Assembly: GCA_951799405.1 (NCBI GenBank)
Contig: OX637346.1
Coordinates: forward strand, 14,097,215 to 14,161,214
Direction of reading: 5' to 3'
Source: Agapetus fuscipes
Taxonomy: Eukaryota > Arthropoda > Insecta > Trichoptera > Glossosomatidae
DNA: 64,000 nucleotides
Shown: positions 1 through 10,332 of the stretch, one piece after another
How the letters are laid out: the number at the start of each line of letters is the position of its first letter
Position numbering within the stretch: position 1 is the first letter of the stretch
Translations under genes and position numbers: made by a program
The notes under the pieces: model-generated
Told to the model about the DNA's origin: nothing
Database searches by the model: none
Seen by the model: the letters and a program-made list of their open reading frames with translations, nothing else

Positions 1-75
1 AAACATTGTTTTAATTCACTTTATTTTATTTGTTTATGCTCGAATATTTTTGCCTAATGAGGCATCTTCAAGAGC
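1..75 (-). mobile_element. Relic of the same hairpin element, cut by the window edge
   Basis: On the minus strand TGAAGATGCC...TTAGGC, AAATAAAAT and GTGAATTAAAAC line up with the core and right arm of the element at 3599-3754. The GAAA is decayed. Confidence 0.45.
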
Positions 76-399
76 AGAATGGTTACTTACAATAATATAA
101 ATATAAATATTAATATAAATGGTGACTTACGTTTTTGATTAATTGAAGGAAAAATAATTTAATCGCGCGCTTTAAGAAAAGTAGATTTATATTCATGTTT
201 TTTTTGCATTTGAGAAATTTAGCATAATTATTTTTTTTGACAATTTAAGTAAATAAGTGAGCATTGACGTATGCACTACACGTGCGTGATTTACTCGCGG
301 AAAAAAATCGAAAATACAGTATTACCTCTGTTTACCGGCACTTTGCTCCTCCGACTCTGCCAGTATTCCGGCCTTTTTTTTCGACATTGTAGGTTGGTA

Positions 400-652
400 T
401 GTTCCTTGACTTATAGGTTGGTATGCGACTGACCAACCATGCTGTAGAAAATGGTTCACTTTGCCAATGTCACCCCTGTTTTAGGGAAGGTCGTCAGGAG
501 TTGCAGGGTATTAGTTAATTTGATATTCGGGTTTTCATATTGTTGGTACAAATGCCGCATGCTTAAGCGCAAACTTATACGTGTCTGCTTGTGAAAATGC
601 ATACAGAGCGAATCTTTAATGTTACATATATTTGCAACTTAGATTAGATTAA
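400..652 (+). repeat. (AGATT)n unit, full
   Basis: ttccttgacttataggttgg ... gcaacttagattagatt. Confidence 0.75.
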
Positions 653-832
653 AATTTCGGCATTTACCGCGTCTTGTCATTTGCAAGCAGTTGATAAGAT
701 ACATTTTTCTACGTTGTAGTCCTTTTAAAAATTATATTCCACTTATTTAGCGTATCTAAATTAAGGTTTTTTCTGTTTGCGAGATGGTTGAGTATAAACG
801 CCATTTTTTCTTACTCTCGGGGTACTACTGAT

Positions 833-1037
833 CAGTACCCGTAGTACGAGTTTTTTTCACTTTACTCGAAGTATTGTGTTTTCGAGAAAAATGTATGTGA
901 ACTTGTTAAGCACCCCTGGCAAAAAAAATGTTTCGAAACTTGTTTTGTCAGAGGTGCTTTTCAAATTCACATACATTTTTCTCGAATACTCAATACTTCG
1001 AATTTTGTGAAAAAACTCGTACTTACTACGGGTACTG
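833..1037. mobile_element. Fold-back MITE, copy 1
   Basis: 205 bp, almost one long hairpin: CAGTACCCGTAGTACGAG... mirrored as ...CTCGTACTTACTACGGGTACTG; arms of about 95 bp around gtttcgaaact. A 63-codon frame here is only the repeat. Confidence 0.75.
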
Positions 1038-1127
1038 ATGCGGAGCAAATTACAGAGAGATCGCTTTATTTAAAAAAAACTTAATTTTTAGTTAGGTTTA
1101 GGTTTTAAAAGAAAACGGATACTTAAT

Positions 1128-1615
1128 TATGTAGGAACATTGAGCTATAATATAGAGGAGTAGAAACTAACTCAAGGTATTGATACATACTATGTGGCAC
1201 AGTTGTTCCCAGTCCTGTCAAACACAGCAGCGGTGCAGTCAGACAAAACATGCTCTAACCTGTGAAATTTGATGTTTTCTTGCTTTCTCCATTTTGTGTT
1301 TCGACACAGCTACTAATAACACATGACATATTAATTTAAAATAAAGCTTTTTTCCTTTAAAAAATGACAAATTTACCAATCAAAAGATGTATACCACGTG
1401 TGCACAATGTTCACGCAGGCGTGAGTTATCAAAGCTACCAACTTTCGGGAACAATTTATTTGTTTCACTCGAGTTTCTTTGTCTCCAACGAAATATAACT
1501 GTGAAGATCTTTGTTCTCTTTCTAACTATGGACGATTTGCGTTTAAGTAAGTTGAAACAAATATAGTGTTTATTTTCGTTAAAATAGTTTCTGGTCCACA
1601 CTTCAACGTGTAGGA
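1128..1615 (+). repeat. Interspersed repeat R5, partial
   Basis: Shares cattgagctataatatag, gtagaaacta, tttcttgctttctccat and ttctctttctaact blocks with 2165-2600 (minus), 55250-56120 and 60080-60875 (minus). Confidence 0.55.
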
Positions 1616-1667
1616 CTTACATTTTAAAAGGCTCTTGTAATGGTATCGGGGATATTTGATACCTGGA

Positions 1668-1970
1668 CCCTGTGTACGAGTTTTTTTCACTTTACTCGAA
1701 GTATTGTGTTTTTCAGCATTTGTAAGCGCGAACTACACTTGTTGGTTTGTGGGCATACATCTGAGAGCTTTAAATGAATATATCCTTGCAACTTAGATTA
1801 TAGATTATAGATTGTGTTTTCGAGAAAAATGTATGTGAACTTGTAAAGCACCCCTGGCAAAAAAATGTTTCGAAACTTGTTTTGCCAGAGGTGCTTTACA
1901 AGTTCACATACATTTTTCTCGAATACTCAATACTTCGAGTAAAGTGAAAAAACTCGTACTACGGGTACTG
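1668..1970. mobile_element. Fold-back MITE, copy 2, split by an (AGATT)n unit
   Basis: Same arms as copy 1, interrupted at 1713-1810. Ends ...CTACGGGTACTG at 1970. Confidence 0.75.
1713..1810 (+). mobile_element. 5'-truncated (AGATT)n unit with target duplication
   Basis: Begins inside the unit (tcagcatttgtaagcgcg) and ends ttagattatagattatag. Flanked by a perfect 10-bp duplication ATTGTGTTTT (1703-1712, 1811-1820) in a fold-back MITE whose empty version is at 833-1037. Confidence 0.85.
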
Positions 1971-2164
1971 AATTGTTGCCTTTGGAATATCAAATTATAT
2001 CATGAAAATTCTTCGATCATGCCATTTCTCAAGGGTAAGATCACCCCACGCTACGCGGACGTGGTGTGAGGGAAATAACCTGATATACACCCGAGTTATT
2101 CTTATGTAGTACCTTCATTTGTATGTACCATTGACATATGATTTCAGTGGACTAGAAATTATTT

Positions 2165-2600
2165 TATCGAAAACAGACAATATATATCTGTTTAAACCTA
2201 CTTACGAAAATGGTCATAAGTAGAAAGAGAACAAAGAACTTCACGTTTGCATTTTCATGTGTACAAAAAAACTTGAGCGAATGTAAAAATGTTTCTAGAA
2301 AGGTGGCAGCATTCCAAACATAGACGCATGCGGAATAAATATTGTGATCGATAAAATTGACGAATTTCAAAGGAAAAAGGTATTATTTTAAGACATTATG
2401 GCATGTGTTGTAATTGGGTGTCCAAACACCAAATGGAGAAAGCAAGAAAACATAAAAGTTGACACGTAAAAACATGTTTAGTATGACTAAACAACTGCAA
2501 TATTTGACAGGACTGAGACAAATGTGGTAGATAGTATGTTTCAATACGTAAGTTACTTTCCGCTCCTCTATGTTATTACCCAATGGTACATAAGCAATGC
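2165..2600 (-). repeat. Interspersed repeat R5, partial
   Basis: Minus strand shows the same tttcttgctttctccatttg and ctctttctac blocks as 1128-1615. Confidence 0.45.
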
Positions 2601-2771
2601 CTAGAGGTTTACGTAGATCCAATTATCTCTTTTACATACCTACTCATTGTATTTTAATAATCATTACTACGTAAGTAATTATTTGTTTCATGTACTGGCA
2701 AAAACATCCGATATGTTGAACAATAATTAGTGATTATTATTGGTTTTGAAAAGTCGCCGAAGGATTTGAAA

Positions 2772-3131
2772 CGATCGGTAGTCTAGTGATTTGAAATTGA
2801 AAGATGGTCAGTTCAATTCCCGGCGGAGGATAAAATCATTTATTTTAAAGGAGAAGGTATTTTTTTTTTTCAAAAACACAAGGCTTCATTTTCTCAAATT
2901 GTGCATTTATTTCACCTCAAGGACTTTCGGCTTTCCTACTTCCTTTTGAAAAAGAAATTCATTTGCTTGTTCAGATAGATTTTTTGATGGTTCAAAAAAT
3001 TCAGCAACCATTTTCATTTGAAAAGGTTCATTTGAGCCTCACAGAAGCTGGGTCTTGCTTGAGTGTTGACGCTCTGCATAGCGACGACCAAGCTAGCAGA
3101 AGACTGCGATTCACGCAAAAGCACTCATCAA
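2772..3131 (+). mobile_element. SINE-B, diverged
   Basis: cggtagtctagtgatttg A box and ttcaattcccggcggagg B box; the rest is eroded with extra sequence. Confidence 0.5.
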
Positions 3132-3598
3132 ATAGATAATTCAATATTAAATAGTTCTATTACACTTTTTTTTAAGTGTGGATATTTTTAAGTAAAAATA
3201 ATACACCATCTAGCTACAGATTACCCTGATTGGCAAGACGGCCTGACACGGTACTTGGCTTTCTTAATCAACCGCTGCCAGCGCTGTCTGTCCAACACTA
3301 TCAACACAAACGATAAATAACAATATTTAAGTAAGCAAATTTAAATGCGTTTTCTATTCATGTTTACTATGATAGATACTCGTACTTACATGTTTATGTA
3401 CCCGTACATGTGTCTTTATCAACAGCTGATTTGTATAAATTTAAATAACTTACTAATGTTCACGTTTTTTGAGTAATTAATAAAATGTGTACGAAGTTTA
3501 TTATGTAAGATGTGCGAAATTGTTTTATGTTATTTTCCAGATTAAAAAGTTTTGAATAATTTTTAGGGTTTGGTGGTTTACACAGTGAAAGTCCATTG

Positions 3599-3754
3599 TA
3601 TATTAATTTAAAAAATAAAGTTTTTATTCACTTTTATAATTTTATTTATGTCTACAATCAATTGTCATTGTCCTGAAGATGCCTTTTAGGCGAAAGTGCT
3701 AGACAGAAATAAAATTATAAAAGTGAATTAAAACTTTGTTTATTTCATTAATAT
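3599..3754 (+). mobile_element. Short hairpin element with hammerhead-like core in its loop
   Basis: Arms of about 50 bp (3599-3653 and 3701-3754; for example ttcacttttataattttatt against aaataaaattataaaagtga) flank CTGAAGA-T-GCC-tttta-GGC-GAAA at 3673-3694. AT-rich, no coding. Confidence 0.55.
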
Positions 3755-4008
3755 AAAAAGTTTTGTCTAATATTACAATGAAATTAACGGCATATTAAAT
3801 TTATTTACTGTTTGATGGATCACAATTGAGAAATAATAATTGCTTTGAGAAAATCAGGACATTATTTTGTTATTTATAACATAAAAAAAAATATAATCAG
3901 TAATTCATCTTAATTTTGTAAAACATTTTTCGGAAATACATAATGAAAATTGGTAATGATCTTTTACAGAATTGTTTTTTTTAGTTATAGGATGGTTGGT
4001 ATTGGTTG

Positions 4009-4390
4009 GTATATATTTCCTTGACTTATAGGTTGGTATGCGACTGACCACCCATGCTGAAGAAAATGGTTCACTTGGCCAATGTCAAAGGTCGGCAAGA
4101 GTTGCAGAGTGTATTTTTATTTGAGATTCGTGTTTTCATATTGTAAGTCCACATGCGCATGTTTAAGCGTGTACTTATACGTGTCTGCTTGTGAAAATGC
4201 ATATAATGTGAATCCTTCTATAATCTATAATCTAAGCTGCAAGGATATGTAAGCATTTAAGGCTCATATGAAATGCATGCCCACAGACAGGCACATGTAG
4301 GTTCGCGCCTACACATTCTGCATGTGTGCATACAAATAAAGAGATTAATGTTTCATATCCTTGCAACTTAGATTAGATTAGATTAGATTG
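4009..4390 (+). repeat. (AGATT)n unit with an inverted partial copy nested inside
   Basis: Outer copy 4009-4215 and 4333-4390; inner minus fragment 4216-4332 starts tctataatctataatctaag. Confidence 0.7.
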
Positions 4391-4448
4391 GGTATTTATT
4401 TCAATTCAAGAAAAATCTGTGTTTGAATGTCGTTACTCAGTTTACTCA

Positions 4449-5406
4449 CCCCCGTATTCATGACCAATACTGCCTCAAGTAACAATACTTACCTAAGTCA
4501 AGCGCTACACTAATTCAAGGGTCGACATTCTGGAGCGTTTTGTTTCACAAAGAATACTAAAGCAATAATCAGCCTAGTGCCCAACTTAGTGGAGATGTAC
4601 GGCCAGTCATTGGCTCTCGAAAAAACCCAGCTCTGTAATTGGTCAGCTACTTCCGACCAATATTCGGCGTACTTCATTCTTATCATTGCCGCTTCTTTCA
4701 AATTTCAATGACATTTGAGCTGTTGAACTTGACAAATCGAAGAAATGTCAATGTCATATTTTGAGCTGTGCATAAAACTCGACAATCGAAGAATTTTTTG
4801 GCTTTGTTAAACCCTAAATGAGCAACGGAAAGACTGTATACAGAACGACGCATTTTTTCAATCTAAAACGCCTTCTAAATTCTTCCTTGTCGTAATACGT
4901 AAATGGGTCTTTACAGTCTCTGATATATTTTCTTGGGACACTATTTTTGGTCAAAACAATGTTTTTATACGTGTTAAAATCATCTTCATGGTAAGAATTC
5001 ATTATTTTATGTAAATAATTCACAACCAAACAAAAACTTTGCTGACGAAATGCGACGGAATATTTTGACAGTTCATCTGATTGCAGTATGGTCCTAGACC
5101 ATACCGGAGAACAAACCCGATTCTGATGGTCAAACAATGTTAATATACTCGTCAAAACAATGTTCATACACTTTTAAAAATCGTTTTCATCGTAAGAATT
5201 CTTTTTTTCATGTAAATTCACAATCAAACAAAAAATGTGATAACAATTAAATAAGAAGGAATATTTGACCTTACTTACCCAAGCGCTAGTATTTAGAGAG
5301 CCCTAGCGCTGCTTTTACCCTAAGTATTGTTTCTGAAACGAATTTCGCCAATCTGACAGCTAGCGCGCCCTATGGTAAGTGCTAGTAGGATTCATGAATA
5401 CGGGGG
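4449..5406 (-). mobile_element. PIF/Harbinger-like DNA transposon, internally decayed
   Basis: 15-bp terminal inverted repeats CCCCCGTATTCATGA and TCATGAATACGGGGG, flanked by TCA (4446-4448, 5407-5409), a 3-bp duplication as in this superfamily. About 958 bp. Carries a frame on the minus strand (4814-5167) resembling the N-terminal part of Harbinger transposase. Confidence 0.65.
4814..5167 (-). pseudogene. Harbinger-like transposase N-terminal fragment
   Basis: 117 codons; RDCKDPFTYYDKEEFRRRFR fits the (NP)xxxYxDxEFxxRFR block that starts Harbinger/HARBI1 transposases. The catalytic DDE part is missing. Confidence 0.5.
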
Positions 5407-5996
5407 TCAGTTACTCAGTTCAGTACTCAGTTTTAATACAAAGTTCAAACCATTCACAAATGGTTCAGACTATGATCGTCATTGATTTAAATTTGTATAT
5501 TATTTATATCGATGATGATCGTACAATATTTTGTGTACTGTGTATGCAGATACAATCTTATCAAAATTGCATTTGAATAGCTGTTCGATTACCATAGATA
5601 ATGAGGGAGAGTTGTTATAATATAATGGTAATGCAAGTTTAGCAAGCAATGCTTGGGGTCAAGAATAAACATTTTATCAAAAAGTAAAGACATTTGTTTT
5701 ACATTGTAATGTTTCTCAAACACACTGGACTGTCTTTGATGACGTGAAGCTAATCCAAGGTTCTCAGAATGCACAAGGGAACAAAGAATGATCAGAACAA
5801 AGAGGATCAGAACTGATCTGTGATCAGAACCTATGAAAGTGTTTTTATTATCTACTCTTGTTCACAATCTCGTCAAGTGAGCTATGAATTGAACTTGCAT
5901 TTTCTAAAATCTATTTGCAATTGAATGTATGTATTATATTTTTAAGGGTATCTCGTGAAATGAATGTATGCATGGTATATAGACTTGAAACTTCGT

Positions 5997-6252
5997 ACCC
6001 CTAGTGCTTATTTGGCTTATCCTACCATTTGATTCAATGATGACCTTTGAATGAAACTGTCTTGAGAATCACACTCTACACAATCTGCGCTGAAAAACGT
6101 AAAACACGATAATGTGAGAGTTGTTTTTCATATTTTCAAAATCAATTTCCAGCATTCATAAGGCACTTTGGTTCAGTATCTACGCATACAAGTATTACTC
6201 ATTTGAAATTACCTTTGTTGGATATTAGACAAACAAGAACTAAGGAGACGAT
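5997..6252. mobile_element. MITE, copy 1 of a pair
   Basis: Ends cccctagtgcttatttggct and caagaactaagg; shares acgataatgtgagagttgtt and most of its length with 29034-29265. Confidence 0.55.
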
Positions 6253-6359
6253 TTAATAATAAGCCCTTAAAAACAAAAGGAAATTCTTTTAAAAATTGGA
6301 AGCTTTATTATTTATATGATGACTTATATTTCTTCTTCTTCTGTAAAACAACAAGAACA

Positions 6360-6425
6360 GCATCAATTTAAGCGCCCTTGGGGTGGCTATGCCACTAAAC
6401 GGCGCTATATATTACTATTATTATT
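6360..6425 (+). repeat. CR1-like LINE 3' tail
   Basis: aagcgcccttggggtggcta, tgccactaaacggcgctata, then (ATT)n: the familiar 3'UTR end of CR1-type elements. Only the tail is present. Confidence 0.5.
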
Positions 6426-6606
6426 AATATCAAAAAGATAAAGTTTCCTCATGCCTGCGAGGAATTCCCTTCAGGGGCTTATTTTCTCAGTGTGGCTGAA
6501 TGTATTTCAAATACTCTGTTTTATTAGGAAAAGTCATTCCATCCATCCATACCTTTCTCCATACTCTTTCATACCTCTGTATTATGAGGGAAATTCATTA
6601 GTGAGT

Positions 6607-6725
6607 GGTACGACGATACCATGTTGAAAGCACGCAGGTTCTCATCAGATCACCGAAGTTAAGCAACATTGGGCGCGGATGCTACTTGGATGGGGGACCG
6701 CTCAGGTACACCGCGTGTCGTTGGC
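6607..6725 (+). rRNA. 5S rRNA-like sequence (gene, pseudogene or 5S-derived SINE head)
   Basis: Carries the 5S landmarks in order: ATACCATGTTGAA, GATCACCGAAGTTAAGCAAC, GGGCGCGG, TACTTGGATGGGGGACCG (box C region), CACCGCGTG and the 3' end GTCGTTGGC followed by TTTTTT, a Pol III terminator. The internal promoter looks intact. The 5' strand of stem I is off consensus (ggtacgacga instead of a run pairing fully with the 3' end), so it may be dead. A SINE-B begins 9 bases after it. No other copy is seen. Confidence 0.7.
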
Positions 6726-6733
6726 ATTTTTTG

Positions 6734-7049
6734 GACCGGTCCGTAGTCCAGTGGCAACACTTCGGACTCGTTAATGGAAGGTTGTGGATTCGGATCCCGG
6801 CGGAGCACAAAAAATATATTTCCAAACATGCTGCTTCGCTGGGTTGAAAAAATTCATAAAACCTTTAACAAAGACCAGTCACTTAAAAGGTCCATCCAGC
6901 CTTACAGCGCCTGGGTCTTGCTTGAGTATTGGCGCTTTGTAGCGACGACCAAGCTTGTACACCTCTGCGGCACTACAACAAGTGTCATAGATCCCTAGTC
7001 TCTCTAGAATCTAGGGAGTCTCCCGCACAGGATTTCTTAAAAAAAAAAC
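6734..7049 (+). mobile_element. SINE-B directly after 5S-like sequence, variant tail
   Basis: Head gaccggtccgtagtccagtg, gattcggatcccggcggag. 3' end differs from the main type: gcggcactacaacaagtgtc, ctctagaatctagggagtct and poly(A); the same tail occurs at 32504. Confidence 0.7.
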
Positions 7050-7056
7050 TTCTTAC

Positions 7057-7191
7057 ATTTCCTAAGATGGCGTAGAATATATCATCCCAGCAGATGGCCA
7101 GAGTAGCACCTATAGTGGCCAGGAGCGCTCCTGTGCCAGACAGCAACGTGACCCCCCATCGGATTTTCTTTGGCTGCATATTGACAGCAAT
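7057..7191 (-). CDS. First coding exon of a second CD36-like gene (partial gene)
   Basis: Seen: acceptor TTGTTACAG, a 12-base leader, then ATG at 7179 and 41 codons (MQPKKIRWGV...YAILGN) to donor GTAAGA at 7056. One strongly hydrophobic segment (LLSGTGALLATIGATLAIC). Codon count, phase and donor position equal exon 1 of the receptor at 38882-39004, and both end in a hydrophobic stretch, W, then an x-I-L-x-N motif, which is why I call it CD36-like. Inference: the rest of the gene would lie at lower coordinates; I found no matching exon 2 in 1-7056, so intron 1 would exceed 7 kb or the exon is orphaned. It lies between two SINE-B copies. Confidence 0.6.
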
Positions 7192-7216
7192 CTGTAACAA
7201 AAAAATACATTATTTA

Positions 7217-7558
7217 CCGGCCCGTAGTCTAGTGGTAAACACGCCTGACTCGTGAATAGAAGGTTGTGGGTTCGAATCCCGGCGGAGCCCAAAAATATAC
7301 CATTTATATTTTCAAATATGCTCTTCGACGTGTGAAAAATTCATACGCCTTTACCAAAGACCGGTCATTAAAGGTCCATCCAGCCTTACAACAACTGGGT
7401 CTTGCTCAAGCAAGACCCAGTAGAATGTAGAAACCGCCAATTCTCAAGAATTGGCGGTTTCTACAGCGACAACCATGCTCGGCAGAGGGCTCTTGAAGTG
7501 TGATAAACACAAAAACAGCAGTCACCAAATAAATCATCCTAATATTATTATTATTAAT
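7217..7558 (+). mobile_element. SINE-B with internal inverted duplications
   Basis: Head ggcccgtagtctagtggtaa and ggttcgaatcccggcgg; between 7395 and 7465 it carries two short palindromes absent from other copies. (ATT)n tail. Confidence 0.75.
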
Positions 7559-7590
7559 AAAGCTTTGTATGAGCGTCCATGTGCTATGGG

Positions 7591-7745
7591 CAGGCCCGGA
7601 TTAAGGGTGGTTTGAGCGGTGCGACCGAACCAGGGCCCCCACGCCGAGGGGGCCCCCGGAGGCTCGAAAATCGTTCTTTCCACGGTTTCCACGGTCAGTA
7701 ACATCCGTTTTTTTCATTCCAAAAAATTTACGTATTACATTTTCT
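7591..7745. repeat. DNA-transposon end fused to a PLE-tail-like piece
   Basis: caggcccggattaaggg then a G/C-rich gggcccccacgcc...gggggcccccgg stretch; from about 7668, aaatcgttctt, cacggtcagtaa and atccgtttttttcattc match the PLE 3' tail at 45115-45158. Confidence 0.4.
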
Positions 7746-7802
7746 GAGGAAAACTTTTTTGCCTGGCACGCAAGTACTGATCAGTAAAATGTATAAATTC
7801 AT

Positions 7803-7990
7803 ATTTTTTATGGTTTGTGTATTAACACTGTGAAAATTCATATTTTTTTATTGTTATTCAATTAAATAACACTTTTTAAAATTTCAAAACACTGTTTTAT
7901 TTCACAAATCTATAATATATTAAAAATTATCAATTTTTAAAATATTTAAATAATACAAACGTTTTTGACCAGTTGGTCATCTTCAGGTAT
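7803..7990 (-). mobile_element. Hammerhead-like repeat, decayed
   Basis: Minus strand: CCTGAAGATGACC, AACT, GGTCAAAAACGTTTGT at about 7955-7986, near-identical in layout to the copy at 13744. Both also share an approximately 45-base block with TGTATTAACACTGTGAAAAT (about 7815-7845 here, 13660-13685 there). Confidence 0.45.
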
Positions 7991-8204
7991 AAATTCATCT
8001 TACAATACAGAGGAGAAGGGTATTTTAAAAGAAGCCTACCTACTGTTTAAAATTCAATGATAACTTTCATGATCACGAGGTCATATTCTGCAGAAAGTGA
8101 TACACGATTTGCAGTTATTTCAAAACAATGACAGCTTTCACATGGTTTGTTCGGTGATCCCACACAAAATCTTAGATCCCTAATCTAAAATTAACTTCTA
8201 TTTA

Positions 8205-8340
8205 AAATTCATAGAAAATGCATGCCCACAAACAGACACTTGCAAATTCGCATTTAAAAACGCTCCACGTGTACCTACAATTCAAAAACCAAACCTTAAA
8301 TGAACAAAAGCCCTGCAATTTTTGCCGACCTTTCTCAAAT
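8205..8340 (-). repeat. (AGATT)n unit, diverged fragment
   Basis: atgcatgcccacaaacagac, gccctgcaatttttgccgac. Confidence 0.5.
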
Positions 8341-8924
8341 CAGTGAATCGGTACTTATTCAGTTTTAACTTTAAGGGGCGTGATAGATTAAAAATCTATT
8401 TTTCTTAATGTCTTCAAAATGACGAAAAATCTCGTCTTGGTATAATTATTTTCCTGTCCTCGAAAATTCAAGACTCGATTTCAACATGTCTGGTCGATGT
8501 GTTTGAGACGATTTTATTTGCATAGCGGTAACTCAAAAATTCAGATATTTGCTCAGATTTTAGAATATGTGTATGAACACGTACAATATTACCAGTAACC
8601 CAAGTATAACATTAATGTACTTTCATGTTACCAAAAATGTATTGAAATTAAAACCCTCACTAGGAACGCTGTTTCACTTTTCGTTGTTAAAAGTCATGGT
8701 GGAGTGTAAACGAAAAGTTTGTACTTGGCAATATTTCAATGAGTTTACCATAAAGGTGTGAATTAAAGATAAAAACTGGGAATTAGCCTTATCTGAACAT
8801 ACATACATAGATTTACAACTGTCATTGTATTTGTCACCTCATATTTGGTAAGAAAATGTTTACTTATGACAGTATGTAAATTATATAGACAAATGTCCTG
8901 TATGTTTCTAACCCTTTCGACCAG

Positions 8925-9070
8925 TGACCAATTCTATTGATTTCTTTCGGCCAGTGACCAATTTGATTGATTACTTTCGGCCAGTGACCAATTTGATTGA
9001 TTACTTTCGGCCAGTGATCAATTTCATCAATTTCTTTCGGCCAGTGACCAATTTGATTGATTTCTTTCAA
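8925..9070 (-). repeat. 30-bp minisatellite
   Basis: About 4.7 units of ctttcggccagtgaccaatt + 10 bases. Since 30 is a multiple of 3, the minus strand has an open frame of 10-residue repeats (EINQIGHWPK); no sign that it is expressed. Confidence 0.9.
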
Positions 9071-9208
9071 TTCGACCATTGACTATTTGATGATTCAATA
9101 ATCAGAAAGTCGTGGGCTCGGTTTCACAAAAAAAGATCATTCAATTTACGAAATATGCACTTTGCTGGTTTATAAAGATCATATTATGCCTTTATCAAAG
9201 ACCTATAG

Positions 9209-9468
9209 TTTCCTTGACTTATAGGTTGGTATGAGGCTGACCACCCATACTGTAAAAAATGGTTCACTTTGCCAATGTCACCCCTGTTTCAGGGAAGGTC
9301 GGCAAAAGTTGTGGGGCTTATGTTCATTTGAGGTTTGGATTTTATTTGTAAGTACACATTCAGCATTTGTAAGCGCGAACTACACTTGTTGGTTTGTGGG
9401 CATACATCTGAGAGCTTTAAATGAATATATCCTTGCAACTTAGATTATAGATTATAGATTATAGATCA
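9209..9468 (+). repeat. (AGATT)n unit, full
   Basis: A clean full copy: ttccttgacttataggttgg to ttgcaacttagattatagat. Confidence 0.8.
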
Positions 9469-9595
9469 AAGACCGGTTACCAAAGGTCCATTCAGCTGTA
9501 CAGAAACTGGGTCTTGTTGGTGTAATTGACGCTTTCTTAAGCTCGAACTGGGTTGTTGAGGTGTGATTCACACAACACAGCGCTCCGTTATAATC

Positions 9596-9838
9596 CTAAT
9601 CTAATCTAAGTTGTAAAGATATGTAACATTGGGGATTCACATTACATGCATTCTCACAAGCAGACACGTACAAGTTCGCGCATGCCGCATGTAAACCTAC
9701 AATATAAAAATCAAATCTCAAATGGACATACACCCTGCAACTCTTGCCGACCTTTCCTGAAACAGGGGTGACATTGGCAAAGTGAACCATTTTTACAGAA
9801 TGCGTGGTCAGCCGCATACCAACCTGTAAGTCAAGGAT
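9596..9838 (-). repeat. (AGATT)n unit, full
   Basis: Reverse; a frame through it (81 codons) is incidental. Confidence 0.75.
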
Positions 9839-9942
9839 CATACATCCTAATATTAGTTTAAACAGTTTTAATACATTCGTCTAAGTTTTCTATCCTCTTT
9901 TATTTAAGTTACATGACGCTCCTGTCGACCACTGCCAAGGCA

Positions 9943-10012
9943 CTCTAAAAGGCTTGTTCGCACAAGGCTACTATTTTAGTCCAGTACCAAGTAATTTAGT
10001 AGTGGGCGGGGC
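9943..10012 (+). repeat. Half copy of the 28676 MITE
   Basis: ggcttgttcgcaca, attttagtc.agta, agtaatttagtagtgggcgg match the left arm of the MITE at 28676 with several changes. Confidence 0.45.
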
Positions 10013-10119
10013 CACAGAGTATGTAGGTTTATAGAGAGCGGTCTTAGAAGAAAAAAAATGTAACCAAGTAGTATTATTTTTATATGAAACGATGGATAGC
10101 GCCAGTAACTAGACACGTA

Positions 10120-10330
10120 GGGTAGTAAACACTTTGAATGGAAGGTTGTGGGTTCGAATCCCGGCGGAGCACAAAAAATATACCATTTAGATTTTTAAAT
10201 TTGCTCTTCGCTGGGTTGAAAGATTCATAAACCTTTACCAATGACCGGTCACCAAAGGTCCATCCAGTCTTACAGTAACTGGGTCTTGCTTGAGAATTGG
10301 CGCTTTGTAGCGACGACGACCAAGCTCGTA
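10120..10330 (+). mobile_element. SINE-B, 5'-truncated
   Basis: ggttgtgggttcgaatcccg onward to gcgacgacgaccaagctcg; runs into SINE-A. Confidence 0.65.
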
Positions 10331-10332
10331 AA

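Noticed and set aside
857..1048. 63-codon frame
   Set aside because: Lies wholly in the fold-back MITE; both arms read as protein by chance.
4510..4701. 63-codon frame on the minus strand
   Set aside because: Inside the Harbinger-like element but without recognisable transposase motifs.
8925..9070. CRISPR-like array
   Set aside because: Units are directly adjacent without unique spacers; eukaryotic minisatellite.
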